A DNA stretch of 58,635 bases from CAXTEJ01 sp964243295. GTDB lineage: Bacteria; Actinomycetota; Actinomycetes; Actinomycetales; Angustibacteraceae. The position numbers and the translations under genes were made by a program. The stretch covers positions 1-58,635 of the forward strand of contig CAXTEJ010000020.1 in NCBI GenBank assembly GCA_964243295.1. The letters are read 5' to 3'. The notes beneath the pieces were generated by a model. That model saw only the letters and a program-made list of their open reading frames with translations. It had not been told where the DNA came from and made no database searches. How positions within the stretch are numbered: the stretch's first letter is position 1; each line of letters begins with the position of its first letter. Shown here piece after piece: positions 1 through 8,470 of this stretch.

Positions 1-446
1 CCATGACTCTCATCCTCCGTGGATTGACGGCCTCCATCAATCCCGGGGCGAGACACGGGAAGTCTGTTCACCAGGGCCAGGCCGATGGGAAGCAGGACGA
101 CCGAGACGATGCACGTCCCGGCGACCAGCATGAGCAAGCCTGACAGCCACCACCCGACGAAGATGTACCACGCCGTTCTGAGCAGGATGCCCGGGCCCCG
201 CTTGGTGATCACAACCTGGTTCGCAAAGGGGGCCGGGTGGTTCTGTTGATAGACGTTGACCACCGTGGCAGGCGGCGCGTACTGCGGCATCGCGACGGGG
301 GCTGGGACCGGGGCCAAGCCCGCATCCCACGCTGGTCCCGCCTGGCTCAGCGCCGGGTCAGGGTTCACGGGGACAGGCACACCGCCTGGCGCCCTGGGCT
401 TCTGCTGCGCTTTATCCGGCCCGTTCGCCAGGGTGACATCGTCCAC
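1..446 (-). CDS. YccF-like small membrane protein, C-terminus cut by window edge
   Basis: The reading frame is open from a GTG at 446 to the left edge, with an AAGGGCGGG ribosome-binding site about 7 bases upstream. A Pro/Ala-rich cytosolic leader of about 80 residues is followed by one hydrophobic block with the pattern WYIFVGWWLSGLL, then LLPIGLALVNRLP. That matches the YccF inner-membrane family (GWW followed by a P-G-NR-P motif). The last residues read before the edge are hydrophilic. The function of the family is unknown. Its position downstream of whiG is unusual, because rpsB is often found there in Actinobacteria. The family call is moderate; the coding frame is well supported by codon use. 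Confidence 0.6.
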   Translation of the reverse strand, partial: MDDVTLANGPDKAQQKPRAPGGVPVPVNPDPALSQAGPAWDAGLAPVPAPVAMPQYAPPATVVNVYQQNHPAPFANQVVITKRGPGILLRTAWYIFVGWWLSGLLMLVAGTCIVSVVLLPIGLALVNRLPVSRPGIDGGRQSTEDESH

Positions 447-900
447 GGTGGTTCCCGCCCTTGATCGTCGCTGTCTCCACATTCCGTGAGACTCCAGCAG
501 CATGCCCGCCCCGGATCAGCGGGGTACGCAAAACGCAGATTTCCGCCGCAACGTGGTGGGCTGACAGGGCGGTCAAGCGGGCAGTTGCGGCCGCAGGCTC
601 GGACGCTGTGAGTCAGCGAAGACGGTCTAAAGCTGAGCACGCGTCGTGCGACCCGGTCTGTGTCGATTCGGTCCACGAGGCAAGAGCATGGTCTGGCGGC
701 ACCTCAAGGTGCGCTTGAGCCAGGACTGAGCCATCTGGTTCAGCGTCTGCTCCGCACGCCGCATCTCAGCACTCCCGGTGCGCGACCCAGGTCAGCCAAC
801 GACAAGCCCACCTGAGACCCCCGTGAACGTTATGAGTTCGCGCAGGCATGAGCCTGGGCGTCACCGCCTGCCCAGGCTGTCGGACGGATCCACATGCCCC
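447..900. other. Gene-poor intergenic stretch
   Basis: I see no convincing gene here. Short open frames exist on both strands, but none has a ribosome-binding site plus recognisable protein features, and G+C is slightly lower than in the neighbouring genes. The segment presumably holds the promoter of the leftward YccF-like gene. Confidence 0.5.
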
Positions 901-1140
901 CAACGCGTTTGACTGGCTAGCCCGGCATGTGGCCAGATCGTTTGACTGGCTAGCCCGGCATATAGCCAGATCGTTTGACCAAAGCCCTATGTAGCCAAAT
1001 CGTTTGACCGAGCATGTAGCCAGATCATTTGAACAAGGAAACGGTCAAACGGGGCATTTCGGCTAGCTTGTATGACCAGATCGTTTGACGGAGCGCCAGA
1101 TTGTCCAGATCGTTTGACGGAATTGCCAGATCGTTTGACG
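901..1140. repeat. Cluster of about eight degenerate direct repeats, core CCAGATCGTTTGAC
   Basis: Copies of the core, some with one or two changes, end near 913, 945, 979, 1008, 1033, 1089, 1118 and 1139, and one GTCAAAC copy lies inverted near 1044. Spacing is 21-56 bases and irregular. The first units form a 33-base near-exact tandem duplication that also carries TGGCTAGCCCGGCAT. The cluster ends a few bases from the whiG stop codon. Irregular spacing argues against CRISPR. Multiple regulator-binding sites or the end of a decayed IS21-like element with multiple terminal repeats are possible; no transposase gene is present. Confidence 0.75.
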
Positions 1141-1144
1141 GGTC

Positions 1145-2224
1145 TCAGCCTGCCGTGACCTCGGTGATCTTGCCGCGCAGCTGCAGGACGGCCTTGGTGT
1201 GCATCTGGCAGATGCGCGACTCGGTGACCCCGAGCACCTGCCCGATCTCGGCGAGGGTCAGGCCCTCGTAGTAGTAGAGGGTCACGACGATCTTCTCGCG
1301 CTCGGGCAGCTGGTTGATCGCCCGGGCCAGCAGGAACTTGGTCTCCTCGCCCTCGAAGGCGAGCACCGGGTCTTCGGCGCCCTTGTCCTCGAGGGTGTCG
1401 CCGAGGGTGAGCTTGTCGCCCTTCTCGCCGCCGACACTGAGCAGCTCGTCGAGCGCGACGACGTTGACGTAGGACACCTGGCTGAAGATCTGGTGCAGGT
1501 CGCCGACGGCGATGCCCATGCGCGAGGCGACCTCGGCCTCGGTCGGGGTGCGGTGCAGCTGGCCCTCGAGCTCGGCGTAGGCGCGCTCGACCTCACGGGC
1601 CTTGTAGCGGACCGAGCGCGGGATCCAGTCGATGGCCCGAAGCTCGTCGATGATGGCGCCACGCACACGGGAGATCGCGTAGGTCTCGAACTTGATCGCA
1701 CGCTCGATGTCGAACTTCTCGATGGCGTCGATCAGCCCGAAGATGCCGTACGACACCAGGTCGGCCTGCTCGATGTTCGGCGGCAGGCCCACGCCGACGC
1801 GGCCGGCGACGTACTTGACAAGCGGCGAGTAGTGCAGGATCAGCTGCTCGCGCAGAGCCAGGTCACCGGAGCCCTTGAACTCGCGCCAGAGCGCCTTGAG
1901 GGCGGCATCGTTCGCGGCCACCGCGTCCTGCGCGTCGTCGGCCACCTCGGGCTTGCGGTCGGCGTCGGCCGCCGTCGGCGCCGGGTCGTCCTCGCCCAGC
2001 ACCACCGGGTTGGGTTCGTCCTCGTCCTCGCCGAGCACCACCGGGTTGGGTTCGTCCTCGTCCTCGCCGAGCACCACCGGGTTGGGTTCGTTCTCGTCCT
2101 CGCCGAGCACCACCGCGTTGGGCTCGTTCTCGTCCTCGTCCAGCACGCGGGGACCGGTCGAGCCCACGGAGACGCGAGGGCCAGCCGCCACCGCGGCCTC
2201 ACGCCCTGGGGTGCGCCTGCTCAT
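1145..2224 (-). CDS. whiG: RNA polymerase sigma factor, FliA/WhiG family
   Basis: A sigma-70 group 3 factor that directs RNA polymerase to motility-type or sporulation-type promoters. Residues 100-355 hold region 2 (near HYSPLVKYVAGRVGVGLPPN and LVSYGIFGLIDAIEKFD), region 3 (about 205-260) and region 4 with its helix-turn-helix (about 305-350, LAEIGQVLGVTESRICQ). The product is 359 residues, longer than typical WhiG (about 260-280), because of an acidic N-terminal tail carrying about five 12-residue repeats (VVLGEDEDEPNP, residues 27-80). The start overlaps the 3' end of xerC by 26 bases, so the genes are probably co-transcribed. FliA and WhiG cannot be told apart from sequence alone, and no flagellar genes are visible here. 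Confidence 0.9.
   Translation of the reverse strand: MSRRTPGREAAVAAGPRVSVGSTGPRVLDEDENEPNAVVLGEDENEPNPVVLGEDEDEPNPVVLGEDEDEPNPVVLGEDDPAPTAADADRKPEVADDAQDAVAANDAALKALWREFKGSGDLALREQLILHYSPLVKYVAGRVGVGLPPNIEQADLVSYGIFGLIDAIEKFDIERAIKFETYAISRVRGAIIDELRAIDWIPRSVRYKAREVERAYAELEGQLHRTPTEAEVASRMGIAVGDLHQIFSQVSYVNVVALDELLSVGGEKGDKLTLGDTLEDKGAEDPVLAFEGEETKFLLARAINQLPEREKIVVTLYYYEGLTLAEIGQVLGVTESRICQMHTKAVLQLRGKITEVTAG
1985..2146 (-). repeat. 36-base tandem repeats inside whiG
   Basis: About 4.5 copies of a 36-base unit, the inner ones identical or nearly so, encode 12-residue acidic repeats in the N-terminal tail of the sigma factor. The reading frame is kept throughout, so the array changes only the length of the tail. 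Confidence 0.85.
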
Positions 2225-3272
2225 ACGTCGCCTTCAACCTTTCGACGGACACGTGGGTGTAGATCTGGGTCGTCTGTAGCGTAGCGTGACCGAGCAGTTC
2301 CTGAACGGCGCGAAGGTCGGCGCCCCCCTCCAGCAGGTGGGTCGCAGCCGAGTGTCTCAGCCCGTGCGGCCCCACGTCCGCCGCTCCAGGAACATGGGCG
2401 ATCAGCGCGTGGACGGCGGACCGGACCTGCCGCGGGTCGGCCCGGGCGCCGCGACGTCCCAGCAGCAGCGCAGGCCCGCTCCCCGGCCGGGCCAGCCGCG
2501 GGCGGCCGAGATCGAGCCACTGCCGCACCGCCGCGGCGGCCGGAACCCCGAACGGCACGACCCGCTCCTTGGCGCCTTTCCCCATCACGCGCACCGTCCG
2601 CCGGTCGAGGTCGACGTCGTCGACGTCCAGCCCGACCAGCTCACCCACCCGGACCGCGCTGGCGTAGAGCAGCTCGAGCGCCGCGCGGTCGCGCAGGTGC
2701 ACCGGGTCGCCGTCGTCGGTGGCAGTCGCCGCGACGTCGAGCAGCGCCCCGGCCTCGGCCTGGGCGAGCACACCGGGAAGGGTGCGCTCGCGTCGCGGCG
2801 AGGCCAGCCGCAGCGCCGGGTCGGCGGCGAGCAGCCCGGTGCGCGTGGCCCACGCGCAGAAGGTCCGCGCCGACGCTGATCGGCGCGCGACCGTCGCGCG
2901 GGCCATGCCGGCACGCGTCATCGACGCCAGCCACGACCGCAGCAGCGGCAGGTCGAGGTCGGCGACGCGCTTCGCGCCCCGGGTCGCCGCGAACTCCAGC
3001 AGCGACCGGACGTCGCCCAGGTAGGCGCGCTGGGTGTGCTCCGACCGGCCGCGCTCCGCCCGCAGGTGCCGCGCGAAGTCGTCGAGGGCGTCCTGGGCCT
3101 CGGCACCGAGTGCCTCCGCGGCCGGGATGGGGGCCCCGCTCGCGGTCACTGCCGACGTGGGGGCCTTGCTCACGGTCGCGGCCGGGATGGGGGCCCCGCT
3201 CGCGGTCACTGCCGACGTGGGGGCCTTGCTCACGGTCGCGGCCGGGGTGGGGGCCTCGCTCACGGTCGCCAT
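2199..3272 (-). CDS. xerC: Tyrosine recombinase XerC
   Basis: Site-specific tyrosine recombinase, expected to resolve chromosome dimers at dif with XerD. An N-terminal core-binding domain (SAM-like, after about residue 55) is followed by a catalytic domain with the full set of residues, in the order R (SAVRVGEL), K (MGKGAKER), H-x-x-R (HGLRHSAATHLL), H (GHATLQTTQ) and nucleophile Y (QIYTH). Two ATG codons are possible, at 3308 and 3272. I prefer 3272, which has a GGTGGAGG sequence just upstream, but the spacing is short. The first 50 residues are an Ala/Thr/Pro-rich repeat not expected in XerC. The gene lies between dprA and whiG. Confidence 0.9.
   Translation of the reverse strand: MATVSEAPTPAATVSKAPTSAVTASGAPIPAATVSKAPTSAVTASGAPIPAAEALGAEAQDALDDFARHLRAERGRSEHTQRAYLGDVRSLLEFAATRGAKRVADLDLPLLRSWLASMTRAGMARATVARRSASARTFCAWATRTGLLAADPALRLASPRRERTLPGVLAQAEAGALLDVAATATDDGDPVHLRDRAALELLYASAVRVGELVGLDVDDVDLDRRTVRVMGKGAKERVVPFGVPAAAAVRQWLDLGRPRLARPGSGPALLLGRRGARADPRQVRSAVHALIAHVPGAADVGPHGLRHSAATHLLEGGADLRAVQELLGHATLQTTQIYTHVSVERLKATYEQAHPRA
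3121..3270 (-). repeat. Exact 60-base tandem duplication in the xerC N-terminus
   Basis: Bases 3121-3180 and 3181-3240 are identical. Each is itself made of two related 30-base halves, and a further half copy follows to 3270. The array is in frame and encodes an alternating Ala/Thr/Pro/Val tail. Confidence 0.95.
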
Positions 3273-3424
3273 GCCCTCCACCGTGCGCGACACGGTCGTG
3301 CTCCACAAGTCGCCGCACCGGTAGCGTCGCGGGCCGACCCGCTTGCGCGGGCTCGCGTCGACCGCCGACCAGCGACGCCGCCGGGTGCTTGACCGAACCC
3401 ATCCTCGAGCCGCCCTCCGAGTCC

Positions 3425-3500
3425 AGCCTGCGAGTCACCCCGCCAAGTCACCCCTCCTCGTCAACTCACCCCTCCTCGGCACTCCCTCGAGTTACCCCTC
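3425..3500. repeat. Short GGAGGGGTGA-type direct repeats after dprA
   Basis: Three or four imperfect copies of a decamer (on the minus strand GGAGGGGTGA/GGAGGGGTAA) sit between the dprA stop and xerC. They look like slippage products. I see no stable hairpin. Confidence 0.5.
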
Positions 3501-4724
3501 CGAGCGCACCACCCTGCGGGCCTGCCGCTCGGCAGCGGCCTGGTCGGCGCCCTCACGGCCTCGGACCACCCGCCAGCCGGCGCCGTCGCGCTCTGCCAGG
3601 CCGAGCAGCGCGAGCCGGCCGAGGGCCGACTGCACCGAGCCCGGGTCGAGCCCGGCCGTGGCGCACAGCCGGTCGATCGGGCGACCGGACCGCACCGGGA
3701 GCGCGTCGAGCACCCGCGCGGCGACGGGGTCGAGGTCGTCGCCGTCGCGGGAGGGACCGGTGGGCGTCACCGAGGCGTCGGTGCCGAGGCGACCGACGAG
3801 GTCAGCGACCTCGGCCGCGTCGGTGACGAGCACGGCGACGCCGTCGCGCAGCAGCGCGTGGCAGCCGGCCGACCCCATCGACGTGACCGGGCCCGGCACC
3901 GCGCCGACCGGCCGCCCCAGGGCCGCTGCGGTGCGAGCGGTGTTCAGCGATCCACTGCGCAGCGCCGCCTCGACGACCACAGTCCCGCCGCTGAGGGCGG
4001 CGATGAGCCGGTTGCGCTGCAGGAACCGGCCGCGGGTCGGGGCTGAGCCAGGCGGTACCTCGCTGACGACGGCGCCGGCGTCGGCGACCCGGCCCATGAG
4101 GGCGTCGTGCCCGGCGGGGTACGCGCGGTCGAGGCCGCCTGCCATCACGGCGACGGTCGTGCCCGGCGCGGCGAGCGCGCCGCGGTGGGCGGCAGCGTCG
4201 ATGCCGTAGGCCAGGCCCGACACCACCGCGAAGTCGCGGTCTGCCAGCCCGCAGGCGAGCTCGCCGGCGACGTGCTCGCCGTACGCCGTCGCCGCCCGGG
4301 CACCCACCACGGCCACCGACCGCTCCGCCACCTCAGCGAGGCGCGCAGCGCCCCGGACCCACAGGCACGGCGGCGGTGCCGCGAGCGCGGCCAGCGGCGT
4401 GGGCCACTCGGCGTCCGAGGGCAGGACGACGCGGCCGCCGAGCCGCTGGACGCCGAGCAGGTCACGGCGCGGGTCGAGGCTCGCGAGGCGCGGCACGAAC
4501 CGCTGCAGCCAGGGCACGTCGCGGTCGACCAGGGCCCGCAGCGCCTCCCCAGCGCCGACCTGCTCGATGAGCGTCGTGGCCCGCTCGTCGCCCGGCTCGA
4601 TGAGCCGGCTCCACGCCACCCGGGCCAGCAGCTCGTCCGCCGGGTCGAACGTCAGGCTGGGTCGGCGGTGGCCCGTCCTTGCCGTGGACGCGACCGAGGC
4701 GCCCGGCTCCGCCGCGGTGCTCAC
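3492..4724 (-). CDS. dprA: DNA-processing protein DprA
   Basis: DprA binds incoming single-stranded DNA and loads RecA during natural transformation. The 410-residue product has the usual layout: N-terminal SAM-like region (to about 100), Rossmann-like DprA domain (about 105-320) with GARAATAYG at 141-149 and SGLAYGIDAAAH at 169-180, then a C-terminal winged-helix domain (about 335-395). Its ATG overlaps the comM stop (ATGA), so the two are translationally coupled. The yraN-comM-dprA order is widely conserved in Actinobacteria. Confidence 0.93.
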   Translation of the reverse strand: MSTAAEPGASVASTARTGHRRPSLTFDPADELLARVAWSRLIEPGDERATTLIEQVGAGEALRALVDRDVPWLQRFVPRLASLDPRRDLLGVQRLGGRVVLPSDAEWPTPLAALAAPPPCLWVRGAARLAEVAERSVAVVGARAATAYGEHVAGELACGLADRDFAVVSGLAYGIDAAAHRGALAAPGTTVAVMAGGLDRAYPAGHDALMGRVADAGAVVSEVPPGSAPTRGRFLQRNRLIAALSGGTVVVEAALRSGSLNTARTAAALGRPVGAVPGPVTSMGSAGCHALLRDGVAVLVTDAAEVADLVGRLGTDASVTPTGPSRDGDDLDPVAARVLDALPVRSGRPIDRLCATAGLDPGSVQSALGRLALLGLAERDGAGWRVVRGREGADQAAAERQARRVVRSEG

Positions 4725-6250
4725 GCCGCCACCGCGCTCTGGTCACGCAGGCAGTAGGCGCGCCCGACCTCCTCGGCGCCCGGGGAGCCCTGGCCACCCA
4801 GGTCGGCGAGCGTCCACGCCGTACGCAGCACCCGGTCGTAGCCCCGCAGGCTGAGCGTCGCGCGCTCGACGCCGCGGTCGAGGACCCGCGTGGTCGTCGC
4901 GGGCAGGCGGAACCGCCCGCGGCGCAACGCCGCGCCCGGAGCCTGCGCGTTGAGCCGCCACCGGGTCCCGGACCAGCGATCGGCCTGCACCGCCCGAGCC
5001 GCGGCGACGCGAGCGGCGACGACGGCGGTGGGCTCGGCCCGCAGGTCGGGGTCCATCGCGGCGCGCGTCACCGGCTGCACGTGCACCTGCAGGTCGACGC
5101 GGTCGAGCAGCGGGCCGGAGAGCCGCTGCAGGTAGCGACGTCGGGCCATCGGCGTGCAGGTGCAGTCGACGCCGGTGCCACCTGCGCGCCCGCACGGACA
5201 GGGGTTGGCAGCCAGCACCAGCTGGAAGCGCGCCGGGTAGCGGGCCACGCCCGACGCCCGGTGGAGCACGAGCTCGCCGGACTCCAGCGGCTGCCGCAGG
5301 GCGTCGAGGACGCGCGTGTCGAACTCGGGCGCCTCGTCCATGAAGAGCACGCCGTGGTGAGCACGCGAGGCCGCACCCGGCCGCGGGACGCCAGACCCGC
5401 CGCCGACCACCGAGGCGGGGGTCGCGGTGTGGTGCGGGTCGACGAACGGCGGCCGGGTGAGCAGGCCACCGCGGGGCAGCGCGCCGGCCAGGGAGTGGAC
5501 GGCGGTGACCTCGAGCGCCCGGTCGGTGTCGAGGTCGGGTAGCAGCCCGGGCAGCCGCGCGGCCAGCATCGTCTTGCCCGCACCCGGCGGGCCCAGCAGG
5601 AACAGGTGGTGACCGCCGGCGGCCGCGACCTCCAGCGCGGTCCGCGCCTCCGTCTGGCCCAGCACGTCGGCCAGGTCGGGAGCCTCCGCGACCGGCCCGG
5701 CGGGGGTGTCGTCGTCCGGCATCAGCGCCTGCGGGCCCTCACCGCGGTAGAAGGTGACGAGCTCACGCAGGGTCGTGGCCGGCAGCACCTGCAGCCCCGG
5801 CACGAGAGCGGCCTCGCGGGCGTTGGCCTGCGGCACCACCACCTGCCGGACGCCAGCCCGCGCCGCCGACAGCACGGCGGGCAGCACCCCGCGAACGGGG
5901 CGGATGCCGCCGTCCAGCCCCAGCTCGCCCAGGTGCACCACGCCCGCCGACCAGCGCGTCGGCACCACCTCACCCGCCGCGAGCACGGCGATGGCGACGG
6001 CGAGGTCGAACGAGGTGCCCGCCTTGGGCAGCGAGGCCGGTGACAGGTTGACCGTCAGCCGCCTCGGCGGCAGGGCGACGCCCGAGTTGGAGCAGGCCGC
6101 CCGCACCCGGTCACGCGACTCGCCCAGCGACGTGTCGGGCAGCCCCGTGATGGTGAATGCCGGCAGCCCGCTGGCGACGTCGGCCTCGACGTCGACGACG
6201 TGCCCGTCGATCCCCGACAGCGCGACGCACCGGGTGCGCCCGAGCGCCAT
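4721..6250 (-). CDS. comM: YifB/ComM-family Mg-chelatase-like AAA ATPase
   Basis: ComM proteins are hexameric branch-migration helicases that help integrate transformed DNA. The 509-residue product has an N-terminal ChlI fold related to Lon protease (about 20-140), Walker A GPPGAGKT at about 220-227, Walker B VLFMDEAPEF at about 298-307, and a cysteine-rich insert (NPCPCGRAGG then CTCTP) typical of YifB/ComM. The start is the ATG at 6250, which overlaps the yraN stop as TGATG. Upstream in-frame codons lack conservation features and fall inside yraN. Confidence 0.93.
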   Translation of the reverse strand: MALGRTRCVALSGIDGHVVDVEADVASGLPAFTITGLPDTSLGESRDRVRAACSNSGVALPPRRLTVNLSPASLPKAGTSFDLAVAIAVLAAGEVVPTRWSAGVVHLGELGLDGGIRPVRGVLPAVLSAARAGVRQVVVPQANAREAALVPGLQVLPATTLRELVTFYRGEGPQALMPDDDTPAGPVAEAPDLADVLGQTEARTALEVAAAGGHHLFLLGPPGAGKTMLAARLPGLLPDLDTDRALEVTAVHSLAGALPRGGLLTRPPFVDPHHTATPASVVGGGSGVPRPGAASRAHHGVLFMDEAPEFDTRVLDALRQPLESGELVLHRASGVARYPARFQLVLAANPCPCGRAGGTGVDCTCTPMARRRYLQRLSGPLLDRVDLQVHVQPVTRAAMDPDLRAEPTAVVAARVAAARAVQADRWSGTRWRLNAQAPGAALRRGRFRLPATTTRVLDRGVERATLSLRGYDRVLRTAWTLADLGGQGSPGAEEVGRAYCLRDQSAVAA

Positions 6251-6606
6251 CAGGCCACCGCCCGCAGGTGCTCGACCAGCGCCGGGCCCGACGGTGGCCG
6301 CAGCACGGCGACCACGTCGATGCGCACCTGCGGCGGGTGCATCCCCGACTCCTGCAGCCACCGCGCCGCGAGCCGGCGCAGCCGCGCCACCTTGCGCGGT
6401 GTCACCGCCTCCTGCGGCGAGCCGAAGGCGTCCGAGCGCCGCGTCTTGACCTCGCACACCACCAGGCAGTCGCCGTCGCGGGCGACGATGTCGATCTCGC
6501 CCAGCTCGCAGCGCCAGTTGCGCTGCAGGACCACCAGGCCGTTCTCAATCAGGTGCCGTGCCGCGACGTCCTCGCCGTAGCGCCCCACCGTGTCCTTCGC
6601 CGCCAC
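6250..6606 (-). CDS. YraN family (UPF0102) nuclease-like protein
   Basis: Small protein of the restriction-endonuclease-like fold. The motif GEIDIVARDGDCLVVCEVKTR carries the D...E-x-K catalytic signature of the family, and the N-terminal GRYGEDVAARHL helix is also typical. The cellular role is unsettled. I place the start at the GTG at 6606, which has GGAGG 8 bases upstream and gives 118 residues, the usual family length. First gene of the yraN-comM-dprA run. Confidence 0.88.
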   Translation of the reverse strand: MAAKDTVGRYGEDVAARHLIENGLVVLQRNWRCELGEIDIVARDGDCLVVCEVKTRRSDAFGSPQEAVTPRKVARLRRLAARWLQESGMHPPQVRIDVVAVLRPPSGPALVEHLRAVA

Positions 6607-6934
6607 CGCGACCACCTCCGCGACGAAGACTGGCCTGCGACGGGGCTCACGATTACCGGCGCGCCCCCACCTGTGGACGGTGAGGCAGGCGCCGTCCACA
6701 GGTGGACAGCGCTCGTCCCGTCGTCCACAGCCGGGGAAGCGACACGACCGCCACGGGCGGTGGACCGGCACGCTGGCGCCCATGACACGTGATCGATCCC
6801 GTTGCGACCTCGGCCAGAGCGGAGAGCTGTGCGGGAGCACAACGGCGCCAGCAACGCGGCTGGTGGTGCGCGACCTCGGTCGCACACCGGCGGCCGACCC
6901 CGGCCCCGTGAGAGGCCCCGTGACGGGCCGAGGC
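6607..6934. other. Intergenic region between glyS and yraN with a perfect inverted repeat
   Basis: No gene recognised in 328 bases. A perfect 14-base inverted repeat (CCACCTGTGGACGG, 6667-6680, and its complement, 6692-6705) with an 11-base loop could form a hairpin. No T-run follows, so a role as terminator is uncertain. Confidence 0.6.
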
Positions 6935-8326
6935 TCAGACGCCGATGAGCCGACCGGCGAGGTAGGACGCGACCTGGTCCAGGGACACACGCTCCTGCGT
7001 CATGGTGTCGCGCTCGCGGATGGTGACGGCCTGGTCGTCCAGGGTGTCGAAGTCGACGGTCAGGCAGTACGGCGTCCCGATCTCGTCCTGGCGGCGGTAG
7101 CGGCGGCCGATGGCGCCGGCGTCGTCGAACTCGATGTTCCAGTGCTGGCGCAGCGTCGCGGCGAGGTCGCGGGCCTTGGGCGACAGGTCGGCGTGGCGCG
7201 ACAGCGGCAGCACCGCCGCCTTGACCGGCGCGAGCCGCGGGTCGAGCCGCAGCACGACGCGCTTGTCGACGCCGCCCTTGGCGTTGGGCGCCTCGTCCTC
7301 GGTGTAGGCGTCGACGAGGAACGTCATCAGCGACCGGCCCACTCCGGCTGCCGGCTCGACCACGTACGGCGTCCACCGCTCGTTCTTGCCCTGGTCGAAG
7401 TAGGACAGGTCGACACCGGAGTGCTTGCTGTGCGTCGTCAGGTCGAAGTCCGTGCGGTTGGCGATGCCCTCGAGCTCGCCCCACTGGGAGCCGGTGAAAC
7501 CGAACCGGTACTCGATGTCGACCGTGCGCTTGGAGTAGTGCGACAGCTTCTCGACCGGGTGCTCGTAGAGCCGCAGGTTGTCGGGGTCGATCCCCAGGTC
7601 GACGTACCACGCCAGCCGGGTGTCGATCCACGTCTGGTGCCACTGCTCGTCGGTGCCGGGCTCGACGAAGAACTCCATCTCCATCTGCTCGAACTCGCGG
7701 GTGCGGAAGATGAAGTTGCCGGGCGTGATCTCGTTGCGGAAGCTCTTGCCGATCTGGGCGATGCCGAACGGCGGCTTCTTGCGCGCCGAGGTCATGACGT
7801 TGAGGAAGTTCAGGAAGATGCCCTGTGCGGTCTCGGGCCGCAGGTAGTGCAGCCCCGACTCGTCCTGCAGCACCCCGAGGTAGGTCTTGAGCAGGCCGCT
7901 GAAGTCGCGCGGCTCGGTCCACGACCCACGCGTGCCGCAGTTGGGGCAGGTGACCTCCGCGAGGCCGCCCTCGGGAGCCCGGCCCTTGCGCTCCTCGAAC
8001 TCCTCCTCGAGGTGGTCGGCCCGAAACCGCTTGTGGCAGCTGAGGCACTCGGTCAGCGGGTCGCTGAACGTGGCCACGTGGCCCGAGGCCTCCCAGGTGC
8101 GGGTCGGCAGGATCACCGAGGAGTCCAGGCCGACGACGTCGTCGCGACCGGTGACCATCGAGCGCCACCACTGGCGCTTGATGTTCTCCTTCAGCTCGAC
8201 GCCGAGTGGTCCGTAGTCCCACGCGGACTTCGTGCCGCCGTAGATCTCGCCGCAGGGGAAGACGAACCCCCGGCGCTTGGCGAGGCTGACGACGGTGTCG
8301 ACGCGGGACTCTTGCTTGGCGGCCAC
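6935..8326 (-). CDS. glyS: Glycyl-tRNA synthetase (class II, single-chain)
   Basis: Charges tRNA-Gly in the cytoplasm. At 463 residues this is the dimeric eukaryote/actinobacteria-type GlyRS. Class II motifs are visible: GTKSAWDYGPLGVELK near the N-terminus, LRPETAQGIF, FRNEITP (motif 2 region) and GVGRSLMTFL near the C-terminal end of the catalytic core (motif 3). A zinc-type CHKRF...CPNCG insert lies at about 95-150. The C-terminal anticodon-binding domain runs from about residue 365 (PVKAAVLPL onward). Start at ATG 8326. Confidence 0.95.
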   Translation of the reverse strand: MAAKQESRVDTVVSLAKRRGFVFPCGEIYGGTKSAWDYGPLGVELKENIKRQWWRSMVTGRDDVVGLDSSVILPTRTWEASGHVATFSDPLTECLSCHKRFRADHLEEEFEERKGRAPEGGLAEVTCPNCGTRGSWTEPRDFSGLLKTYLGVLQDESGLHYLRPETAQGIFLNFLNVMTSARKKPPFGIAQIGKSFRNEITPGNFIFRTREFEQMEMEFFVEPGTDEQWHQTWIDTRLAWYVDLGIDPDNLRLYEHPVEKLSHYSKRTVDIEYRFGFTGSQWGELEGIANRTDFDLTTHSKHSGVDLSYFDQGKNERWTPYVVEPAAGVGRSLMTFLVDAYTEDEAPNAKGGVDKRVVLRLDPRLAPVKAAVLPLSRHADLSPKARDLAATLRQHWNIEFDDAGAIGRRYRRQDEIGTPYCLTVDFDTLDDQAVTIRERDTMTQERVSLDQVASYLAGRLIGV

Positions 8327-8470
8327 GGGGGGTCACTCCATCCGGCTGGGTGTCGGCGAGCGCTGGCACGGCGGCAGCAGCGATTCGGCCAGGCTATCGC
8401 CCGTGCAGATCGCGAGTGCCACGGCGAACGGGCGGGGGCGCCCCCTCCCCGACGCGGCCGGCGGCGGGCG

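Noticed and set aside
365..718. Two small overlapping frames on opposite strands in the gap between the YccF-like gene and the repeat cluster
   Set aside because: No ribosome-binding sites, Arg/Cys-rich unnatural composition, no recognisable motifs.
901..1140. CRISPR array
   Set aside because: The repeats are only 14 bases, degenerate, irregularly spaced and partly inverted; no cas genes are nearby.
1199..2284. 361-residue plus-strand frame opposite whiG
   Set aside because: A mirror of whiG codon bias. The minus-strand frame has clear sigma factor motifs.
2199..3272. XerC as an integrase of a mobile element next to the repeat cluster
   Set aside because: The gene sits in the conserved dprA-whiG context and has no excisionase, attachment site or cargo around it.
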